Origin: an uncultured Pelagibacteraceae bacterium
GTDB taxonomy: Bacteria > Pseudomonadota > Alphaproteobacteria > Pelagibacterales > Pelagibacteraceae
Direction: 5' to 3'
Assembly (NCBI GenBank): GCA_902587315.1
Contig: CACIKW010000001.1
Span: forward strand, 155,844 to 219,843
Length of the DNA: 64,000 nucleotides
Shown here: positions 21,167 through 28,397 of the stretch, one piece after another
How positions within the stretch are numbered: the first letter of the stretch is position 1
Layout of the letters: the number at the start of each line of letters is the position of its first letter
Made by a program: the position numbers and the translations under genes
The notes under the pieces: model-generated
Told to the model about the DNA's origin: nothing
What the model saw: the letters and a program-made list of their open reading frames with translations, nothing else
The model's database searches: none

Positions 21167-22450
21167 ATGATAAAATATATAAATTGCAACAAGAAGAACT
21201 ATTTAAATAAGCTAAAGTATTATTTATCAAAGAGATCATCAGTAGATATAAAAAAATTAAAAATTGTAGATAAAATAATTAATGACGTAAAAAAAAATGG
21301 AGATAAAGCATTAGCAAAATATGAAAAAAAATTTACTAATAATTCAGTTATAAAAGTAGATAATAATGTTATTAAAAAATTAATTAAAACTCTGAAACCA
21401 GAAGTAAAAAGAGCAATAGATTTTTCATATAATAGAATAATAAAATTTCACTCGAAACAAAAAGTCAGCAATATAATTTTTAAAGATTATCTAAAAAATC
21501 AGATTAAATATAAATATGTGCCATTAGATTCAGTCGGAATTTATGTTCCAGGTGGAAACGCAAGTTTTCCTTCAACTGTACTAATGAATGCAATACCAGC
21601 AAAAATTGCGGGTGTTAGAAGAATTGCCATGATTAATCCAGCAAAAAATGGGAATCAAAGCCCAGGAGTTTTGTATGCAGCAAAAAAATGTGGAATAAAA
21701 GAAATATATTCTATAGGTGGAGCACAATCTATTGCAGCTATTGCTTTTGGAACAAAAAAAATAAAAAAAGTAGATAAGATTATTGGACCAGGAAACATTT
21801 ATGTAGCCAATGCTAAGAAAAAAGTTTTTGGAGAAGTTGGTATAGATATGATTGCCGGACCTTCAGAAATAACAATAGTTGGTGATCGATATTCTAACCC
21901 AGAATGGATAGCAGCCGATCTAATTGGACAAGCTGAGCACGATACTGATTCTCAATGCATTCTGATTTCAAAAAATATTAAACTTATTTCAAGAGTTAAA
22001 AAACATATTATCGATCAATTAAATTCACTACCAAGAAAAAAAATTGCTGAAGAAAGTTTAAAAAAGAATGGTTTATTTTTGTATTCAAATTCTGATAAAA
22101 AAATTATTGAAACTATAAATTTTATTGCTCCTGAGCATTTAGAATTAAATTTAAAAAACTATAATAAAATTGGTAATAAAATAAAACATGCTGGATCGAT
22201 ATGTTTAGGAAAATATTCTGCAATGGCTATCACAGATTATAATGCAGGTAGCAACCATATTCTTCCAACTAACTCTACAGCAAAATTTTCTAGTGGTTTA
22301 TCTGTATATGATTTTTATAAAAGAATATCCCTAATTAATTTATCAAAAAAGGGTATTGAAACTATTGGTGAACAAGTTATAAACCTTGCAAACTACGAAG
22401 GTTTAGTTGGACATGCTAGATCAGTAGAAGTTAGAATAAGGAGAAAGTAA
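21167..22450 (+). CDS. hisD: Histidinol dehydrogenase
   Basis: [50 protein letters not shown] motifs. Confidence 0.97.
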   Translation: MIKYINCNKKNYLNKLKYYLSKRSSVDIKKLKIVDKIINDVKKNGDKALAKYEKKFTNNSVIKVDNNVIKKLIKTLKPEVKRAIDFSYNRIIKFHSKQKVSNIIFKDYLKNQIKYKYVPLDSVGIYVPGGNASFPSTVLMNAIPAKIAGVRRIAMINPAKNGNQSPGVLYAAKKCGIKEIYSIGGAQSIAAIAFGTKKIKKVDKIIGPGNIYVANAKKKVFGEVGIDMIAGPSEITIVGDRYSNPEWIAADLIGQAEHDTDSQCILISKNIKLISRVKKHIIDQLNSLPRKKIAEESLKKNGLFLYSNSDKKIIETINFIAPEHLELNLKNYNKIGNKIKHAGSICLGKYSAMAITDYNAGSNHILPTNSTAKFSSGLSVYDFYKRISLINLSKKGIETIGEQVINLANYEGLVGHARSVEVRIRRK

Positions 22451-22452
22451 AC

Positions 22453-22668
22453 TTGGGAAAACAAGATATACTGGAGTTCAAGGGGCAGGTTATAGATTTA
22501 TTGCCGAATGCTATGTTTAGAGTTAAACTAGAAAACGATCATATAATTACGGCCCACACTTCAGGAAAATTGAGAAAGAATAGAATTAGAGTTCTCCAAG
22601 GAGACAAAGTTACAGTTGAAGTTACTCCCTATGATCTAACAAAAGGAAGAATTATATTTAGATTTTAA
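22453..22668 (+). CDS. infA: Translation initiation factor IF-1 (TTG start)
   Basis: [54 protein letters not shown]. Confidence 0.96.
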   Translation: MGKQDILEFKGQVIDLLPNAMFRVKLENDHIITAHTSGKLRKNRIRVLQGDKVTVEVTPYDLTKGRIIFRF

Positions 22669-22669
22669 T

Positions 22670-22744
22670 GGCCTTGTAGCTCAGTAGTAGAGCAGTACCC
22701 TGAAAAGGTATGTGTCGTAAGTGCGATTCTTACCAAGGCCACCA
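22670..22744 (+). tRNA. tRNA-Phe (GAA anticodon), CCA encoded; T-loop TGCGATT
   Basis: Manual cloverleaf: acceptor GGCCTTG/CAAGGCC, D-arm GCTC-AGTAGTA-GAGC, anticodon arm GTACC-CTGAAAA-GGTAT, T-arm GTAAG-TGCGATT-CTTAC, ACCA end. Confidence 0.92.
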
Positions 22745-22812
22745 CTAAATATAGCGATTTAACTCAACTATAAAGCTTGCAATAAATTTTAAAATAAACT
22801 AACAAGGGCCCC

Positions 22813-22829
22813 AAGCTAATTATTAGCTT
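22813..22829 (+). promoter_or_regulatory. Small hairpin in the csp 5' region
   Basis: Perfect inverted repeat aagctaa-tta-ttagctt, 28 nt upstream of the csp ATG. Confidence 0.4.
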
Positions 22830-22857
22830 AAGTAAACTAAACAAGGAAAGAGTAACA

Positions 22858-23067
22858 ATGAGTCTAAAAGGTAAAGTAAAATGGTTCAATGGAAAAAAAG
22901 GTTATGGTTTCATTGAGCGTGAAGATAAAGAAAAAGATGTATTCGTACATGCTTCAGCTGTAAGAGAAGCAGGTTTAAGGTTTTTAAACGAGGGTGACGA
23001 ACTTACATTTGAAGTTGAAGACGGAGAAAAAGGTCCTGCCGCAGTTAAACTGCAAAAAACCTCTTAA
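22858..23067 (+). CDS. Cold-shock protein (CspA family)
   Basis: [32 protein letters not shown]. Confidence 0.96.
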   Translation: MSLKGKVKWFNGKKGYGFIEREDKEKDVFVHASAVREAGLRFLNEGDELTFEVEDGEKGPAAVKLQKTS

Positions 23068-23082
23068 TTCTAATTCAATCAT

Positions 23083-23135
23083 ATTTGTATAGGGATTTTA
23101 AAAGCTATTTTATAGCTTTTAGTTCCTATACAAAT
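23083..23135 (+). other. Long two-segment hairpin downstream of csp (terminator, 3' UTR structure or ncRNA)
   Basis: Outer arms atttgtatagg/cctatacaaat (11 bp perfect), inner arms aaaagctat/atagctttt (9 bp) with ttt loop; no following T-run. Confidence 0.6.
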
Positions 23136-23304
23136 CATACTTGCATTTATCCAAATAAATGCTATCTAACCTTCCAATGATTACAAAGACTATACTATCT
23201 GCAAATTTACACAGACATCATTCTCATGCTGGCTGCACGCTAGCAATTTAATCATTTTATAAATTTAAAATTAATAACAATTAGTATAAAACTAAAGAAA
23301 GGAC

Positions 23305-23379
23305 GCTGCCGTCGTATAATAGTTATTACTCCCGCCTGTGGAGCGGGCTATCTTGGTGCAATTCCAAGCGGCAGTACCA
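23305..23379 (+). tRNA. tRNA-His (GTG anticodon), CCA encoded, no genomic G-1
   Basis: Manual cloverleaf: acceptor GCTGCCG/CGGCAGT (G1-U72), A73, anticodon arm CCCGC-CTGTGGA-GCGGG, T-arm CTTGG-TGCAATT-CCAAG. The nucleotide before G1 is C. Confidence 0.93.
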
Positions 23380-23383
23380 AAAA

Positions 23384-24775
23384 ATGAGCAAAGAAGAAAA
23401 AATAATACCTGGTTTACCATCAGGTTTTGAAGATCGATGGAATAATAAGTTAGCTTTAAAAAAAAAGTTAATTGAAATAGTAGAGTCTAATTTTTTGAAG
23501 TATGGATTTAGTGCTCTAGAAACGCCATCTTTTGAGATTAGCAAAAACATAGGATCATTTTTGACAGATGATGAAGTCAATCCCATGTCTGATGTATTTA
23601 CATTTAATGATGATAAAGAAAAAATTACGCTTAGATATGATTTAAGTAGTCCATTAAGTAGATTTGTAGCTCAAAACTATAGAGAACTTCCATTTCCATA
23701 TAAAAGATATGCAATAGGAAACGTATGGAGAAATGAAAAAAGTGGCAATGCAAGATATCGGGAATTTACCCAAGCAGATGTTGATATTATTGGCAATGTA
23801 AACAAGAGCCAGGCTGACGCAGAAATCTGTAATGTTATTGCTGACACATTATTAAAAGTCGGATTAAGTGAAAAACAATTTAAAATAAGCGTAAGCAACA
23901 GAAAAATAATTCAAGGGTTAATCAACAATTTAAATATCATCAACAAGCCCCAGGAAATGAAAGTAATTAGAGCAATCGATAAACTAGATAGAGTTGGATT
24001 TAAAGGAGTAGAAGATTTGCTAAAAAAAGAAAGAGTAGATGCATCTGGAGCAGTAACAAAAGGTGCAAATCTATCCGACGCACAAGCATCTGAAATTCTA
24101 AATTTTTTAAAAATCAAAAATCTTAAAGATTTAAAATCTATTCTAAAAAATTCTTTATCTGTTGATGGAATTAATGAAACTGAAAAACTTTTAGAAATTG
24201 TTAGTTATGGAAAGTATGCAAATTTAATTCAACCCAATTTTACAATAGTTCGTGGTCTTGCTTATTATGATGGGTTTTGCGTTGAAACTAATCTTAATTT
24301 TAAGGTAAAAAATCCAAAAGGAAAAGAGGTAGATATTGGAAGTATTGCCTCTGGTGGACGTTACGATAAACTGATATCAAGATTCAAAGGTTCAGATTTT
24401 CCAGGCACTGGCATGAGCATTGGAATTGACAGACTACTATTTGTTTTAGACCAGGTTGACACAATCAAACCTAAAAAAAATGAGCCAGTTCTTATTTGTA
24501 TTTTAGATAGCAAATATTTAAAAAAATACTATGAAGTTTTAGATTATCTCAGAGAAAATGGAATAAACTCTGAACTATATTTAGATGTATCAAAAAATTT
24601 AAAAAAACAATTAACCTACGCAGATAAAAAAGGTTCTCCCGCGGCTATTATCTTGGGTGAGTCTGAAATTAAAGAAAATAAATTTACTCTAAAAAACTTA
24701 CAATCTTCAAAAGAAGGTAATCAAAAAACTATTTCAAAAGAAAGTTTAATTAATGAAATCAAAAAAATTATATGA
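23384..24775 (+). CDS. hisS: Histidyl-tRNA synthetase
   Basis: Class II motifs LRYDLSSPLSRFVA, YKRYAIGNVWRNEKSGNARYREFTQADVDIIG, VRGLAYYDGFCVET, GTGMSIGIDRLLF. Confidence 0.94.
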   Translation: MSKEEKIIPGLPSGFEDRWNNKLALKKKLIEIVESNFLKYGFSALETPSFEISKNIGSFLTDDEVNPMSDVFTFNDDKEKITLRYDLSSPLSRFVAQNYRELPFPYKRYAIGNVWRNEKSGNARYREFTQADVDIIGNVNKSQADAEICNVIADTLLKVGLSEKQFKISVSNRKIIQGLINNLNIINKPQEMKVIRAIDKLDRVGFKGVEDLLKKERVDASGAVTKGANLSDAQASEILNFLKIKNLKDLKSILKNSLSVDGINETEKLLEIVSYGKYANLIQPNFTIVRGLAYYDGFCVETNLNFKVKNPKGKEVDIGSIASGGRYDKLISRFKGSDFPGTGMSIGIDRLLFVLDQVDTIKPKKNEPVLICILDSKYLKKYYEVLDYLRENGINSELYLDVSKNLKKQLTYADKKGSPAAIILGESEIKENKFTLKNLQSSKEGNQKTISKESLINEIKKII

Positions 24776-25808
24776 AAAAATCCTTAGTTCAATTAAATCT
24801 AGAGGATTTAATAATATTATATTGAATCCAGTACTTGAGACCAAATATATTCTTCAAAGATCTGGTGAAAATTTTAAAAAATTCTTATTTTCATTTTATG
24901 ACTTAAATGGAAAAGAGCTTTGTTTAAGACCAGATTTAACTATATCTTCAGTAATTAGATTTATACAAAATAAAAAAGATATTAGAGAAAAAGTTTTTTA
25001 TAGTGGCGAAGCATTTAGAAAAACTTATCAAAAAAAAGATAGCATAATAAAAAATCAAATTGGTTATGAAATTTTAGGATCTAAAAATAAACAACAAGAT
25101 GACAAAGAGATTATCGACACATCTTTAAAAATCTTAAAAAACAGTGGTTTTAAAAAGTCAGTTTTAAAAATTGGCAATGTTGAATTGTTTAATTTGTTAA
25201 TAGATAAATTAGACATACCAATAAGATGGAAAAATAGGCTTAAGAAATATTATTGGAATGAAAATTATTTTAATGAACTATTAAAAAGATTAGAAACAAA
25301 TTCAGACATAGATCCAATATTTGTTGATACGGATAAATCAAGGTATCAAAAAATGAGAAGCAAAAACCAAAACAAAATTATTGCTGGCAGAACCTACAAA
25401 GAAGTATTGGATAGGTTTAATATGAAGATTAAAGATCCAAGGAAATCTTCAACCGGTAAAAAAAATACAAATATTATAAAAAAATTTTTAAAAATAAAAT
25501 GTCCTTTAAAATATGCACCACAAGTTTTAAATGAATTTTTTAAAAAAAATAAAATTAATATAATAGTTGGACGAGGTTATTTTCCATTAAATAAAAATAA
25601 TAATAAAAAGTTAAAAATACAATTCTCAGCTGCCAATGGCAGAGAAGTTGAATTTTATAGTTCAATGATTTTTTCTGTTGAAGTTAAAATAAAATCAAAA
25701 TTTAAGAATTTTATATCTGGAGGAAGATATGATCAACTAACTAACAATTTAGGTTTTAAAAAAATTCCTGCGGTAGGAGCAGCAGTAAATATGAATCTTT
25801 ATGACTAA
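24753..25808 (+). CDS. hisZ: ATP phosphoribosyltransferase regulatory subunit HisZ
   Basis: HisRS-like fold lacking anticodon domain (LCLRPDLTISSVIRFI, FISGGRYDQL); directly upstream of short-form hisG. Confidence 0.88.
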   Translation: MKSKKLYEKILSSIKSRGFNNIILNPVLETKYILQRSGENFKKFLFSFYDLNGKELCLRPDLTISSVIRFIQNKKDIREKVFYSGEAFRKTYQKKDSIIKNQIGYEILGSKNKQQDDKEIIDTSLKILKNSGFKKSVLKIGNVELFNLLIDKLDIPIRWKNRLKKYYWNENYFNELLKRLETNSDIDPIFVDTDKSRYQKMRSKNQNKIIAGRTYKEVLDRFNMKIKDPRKSSTGKKNTNIIKKFLKIKCPLKYAPQVLNEFFKKNKINIIVGRGYFPLNKNNNKKLKIQFSAANGREVEFYSSMIFSVEVKIKSKFKNFISGGRYDQLTNNLGFKKIPAVGAAVNMNLYD

Positions 25809-26490
25809 AATTATTATTAATATAGGACTTCCATCTAAGGGAAGGTTAAAACATGACACAATTAATATATTTAGAAAAAATAATCTTAATATTTATTCCG
25901 AAAGAGGGGAAAGAGATTTATTTGGGTATATTAAAAAACTTCCCAATATTAAAATAATTTATTTACATGCTAGAGAAATAATTGAACAAATTTCATTGGG
26001 AAATATTGATGTTGGTTTTTCAGGCTACGATTTATTTAAAGAGAACGAAGTCAGCATACAGAATAAAATTCTAATTAATAAAAAGTATAATTATGGTAAT
26101 GCAAATTTAGTACTTGCAATCCCCGATTTATGGATAGACGTTCAAACTTTATTAGATTTAGATGAAGTAGCAGATGAATTTAAAAAAAAGAAAAAAAGAC
26201 TTTTAAGAGTTGCAACAAAATATCCCAATTTAACAAGACAATTTTTATATTCAAAAGGTGTTACCCAATTTCAATTAGTTAAAAGTTTGGGGAGTACAGA
26301 AGTAGCTCCATTTACTGGCATGGCAGAAATTATATCGGATATAACTAGTACTGGAGCAACATTAAAAGCTAACAATTTAAGAGTACTAAAAGATGGTGAA
26401 ATTTTAAAATCACAAGCCTGTTTAATGATATCAAAACTTTCTTTAAAAAAAGTTGGAATTAAAAAGATTATAAACTTGCTTAGAAGATAA
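25801..26490 (+). CDS. hisG: ATP phosphoribosyltransferase, short form
   Basis: GLPSKGRL, LGNIDVGFSGYDL, RVATKYPNLTRQFL, DITSTGATLKANNL; 229 aa. Confidence 0.95.
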   Translation: MTKIIINIGLPSKGRLKHDTINIFRKNNLNIYSERGERDLFGYIKKLPNIKIIYLHAREIIEQISLGNIDVGFSGYDLFKENEVSIQNKILINKKYNYGNANLVLAIPDLWIDVQTLLDLDEVADEFKKKKKRLLRVATKYPNLTRQFLYSKGVTQFQLVKSLGSTEVAPFTGMAEIISDITSTGATLKANNLRVLKDGEILKSQACLMISKLSLKKVGIKKIINLLRR

Positions 26491-26513
26491 TTTATTTTAG
26501 AATCCCATTACTT

Positions 26514-27569
26514 ATGCAAGATTCGTTGCCATATATAACTCTAGTCTTATTAGGAATAGTAATCTATCTATTAATTATCCAGCGTAAAAATAAAGAAGAC
26601 CCCAAACATAATACTGAAGAATTTAACAAACTAAAAGATGGTATAAACAATTCATTTAATACCATGTCTGCTTCATTTAATAGCCTGTCAAAAGATGTAA
26701 CCAGAGATATGACTCAAACTTTAACTTCTGTTAATGAAAAAGTTTCTGCTTTCAATACCCAAGTTGAGAATTTAAATAGAAGTCAAGAAGGTATTAATAA
26801 GATTTTAGCAGGAGTGAAAAAATATGGAACCTTAGCCGAGTTTAGTTTGGCATCTTTATTAAAAGATTTATTACCTGCTTCTCAATTCATTTCAAATGTG
26901 AAAATGAAAGAAGATACATCTGAAAATGTGGAATTTGCCATTAAACTTCAAGGTGGAGTTTTAGTTCCAGTAGACAGCCATTTTCCGGTAGAAAAATTTA
27001 AAGCCATTGATGATGCTTATCAAGCAGATGACAAAAAAGCTGCTTCAGATTCAAGAATGAAATTAGCAAGAGCATTTAAAGATAAAGCTAAAAGTGTTAA
27101 TGAAAAGTATATTGTTCCACCAAAAACTACTGACTTTGCAATTGTATATGCTCCAACTGAAAGTTTATTTTCAGAATTAAGTTCCTATCAAGATCCAAGC
27201 ACTAAAGAATTATTAACTCAAGAATTAATGAAAAGATATAAAGTTGTAATATTAGGCCCTAATACTCTTTCAGCTTATTTGCAATCTTTACACATGGGCT
27301 TTCAAACTCTTAAAGTTCAAAAACACGCAACAGAGATATATGATCATTTAAAATCAATAAGTACAAGATTTTCTAAACATTTTGATAATGTACTTGTTCT
27401 TAGAAAAAAACTTGAAGAAGCTATGGGGGTTGTTGATAGCTTTGGAAAAGATGCAAGATCAATTACAAGAACTTTAGAAAATATAAAAAATCCCGAAGAA
27501 GTTGAAATAGCTGCTAAAACAGAAAATGTAGAAAAATTTGTCGACCACTCAAAACAGCTTAAAAATTAA
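26514..27569 (+). CDS. rmuC: RmuC-family DNA recombination protein
   Basis: N-terminal TM then coiled coil; RmuC core (VPVDSHFPVEKFKAI..., VILGPNTLSAYLQSLHMGFQTLKVQKHA). Confidence 0.9.
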   Translation: MQDSLPYITLVLLGIVIYLLIIQRKNKEDPKHNTEEFNKLKDGINNSFNTMSASFNSLSKDVTRDMTQTLTSVNEKVSAFNTQVENLNRSQEGINKILAGVKKYGTLAEFSLASLLKDLLPASQFISNVKMKEDTSENVEFAIKLQGGVLVPVDSHFPVEKFKAIDDAYQADDKKAASDSRMKLARAFKDKAKSVNEKYIVPPKTTDFAIVYAPTESLFSELSSYQDPSTKELLTQELMKRYKVVILGPNTLSAYLQSLHMGFQTLKVQKHATEIYDHLKSISTRFSKHFDNVLVLRKKLEEAMGVVDSFGKDARSITRTLENIKNPEEVEIAAKTENVEKFVDHSKQLKN

Positions 27570-27606
27570 TTTTAATTTTAATCCAAATACTTTTATAAAG
27601 AACTTT

Positions 27607-28290
27607 ATGGAATGGAATAATAAATTTATATATCCAAAATCTACTCGATCCATAATTAATGGATCTAGACACTATAATTTAGATGGTTCAAATTTACCTA
27701 GCGTTACAACCATACTAAAAGCAACCCAAAGTGAAGAAGATAAAGCAGGCATAGCTGCCTGGAAAGAAAGAGTTGGGCACAAAGAAGCAGAAAAAATAAA
27801 AAATGAAGCTTCAAGTAGAGGAAGTTCAATGCATTCATATATTGAGCAATTTTTATTAGGTAAATTTAATTTAGATTTATTAGATGAAGAAAATAATTCA
27901 AAAAAAATGGCGATCGAAATTATAGATTCTGGACTAAAAAATAAACTTTCGGAAATTTGGGGAGCTGAAACTACAGTATATTATCCAGGAAAGTATGCTG
28001 GTACCGCTGATTGCATTGGTGTTTATGAAGGGAAAGAGACTATTTTAGACTTTAAGCAAAGCAATAAACCAAAAAAAGAACAATACATAGAAGATTATTT
28101 TTTACAAATAGCAGCATATTCTCTTGCACATAATACAGTTTATAATTCAAGAATTGACCAAGGAGCAATTCTTTTATGTACAGTTGATGGATTGTTTCAG
28201 GAATTCAAAATTCAAGGAAACGAATTAATAAATTTTCAAAACAAATTTCTTGAAAGAGTTGAAAAATTTTATAATCAATTAAGAAAATAG
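27607..28290 (+). CDS. PD-(D/E)XK exonuclease resembling mitochondrial MGME1 / phage exonucleases
   Basis: RGSSMHSYIEQFL, YAGTADCIGVYEGKETILDFKQSNKPK, FLQIAAYSLAHN. ATG 27607 chosen because the track start overlaps rmuC. Confidence 0.75.
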   Translation: MEWNNKFIYPKSTRSIINGSRHYNLDGSNLPSVTTILKATQSEEDKAGIAAWKERVGHKEAEKIKNEASSRGSSMHSYIEQFLLGKFNLDLLDEENNSKKMAIEIIDSGLKNKLSEIWGAETTVYYPGKYAGTADCIGVYEGKETILDFKQSNKPKKEQYIEDYFLQIAAYSLAHNTVYNSRIDQGAILLCTVDGLFQEFKIQGNELINFQNKFLERVEKFYNQLRK

Positions 28291-28397
28291 TTTGACTTTA
28301 AAATGAATTAATATATTAAAAATATAACTTTGCTACTTGTTTAGATGCGAGTTTCTAACTATACCCTCACAATTAGCATTAAAATAAAGGAGTTTAA

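Noticed and set aside
22723-22723. U55G in tRNA-Phe as a simple sequencing error or tRNA pseudogene
   Set aside because: The same change recurs in tRNA-His with a similar D-loop change, and both tRNAs keep fully paired stems and encoded CCA.
27538-27606. Track start of the MGME1-like nuclease overlapping rmuC
   Set aside because: The N-terminal extension overlaps rmuC and lacks motif content; ATG at 27607 gives a more typical protein. Not definitive.
28300-28397. Possible riboswitch upstream of the exonuclease I-like gene
   Set aside because: I could not fold a convincing conserved aptamer (checked by eye for preQ1, SAM, glycine-like cores); left only as a low-interest leader-ORF note.
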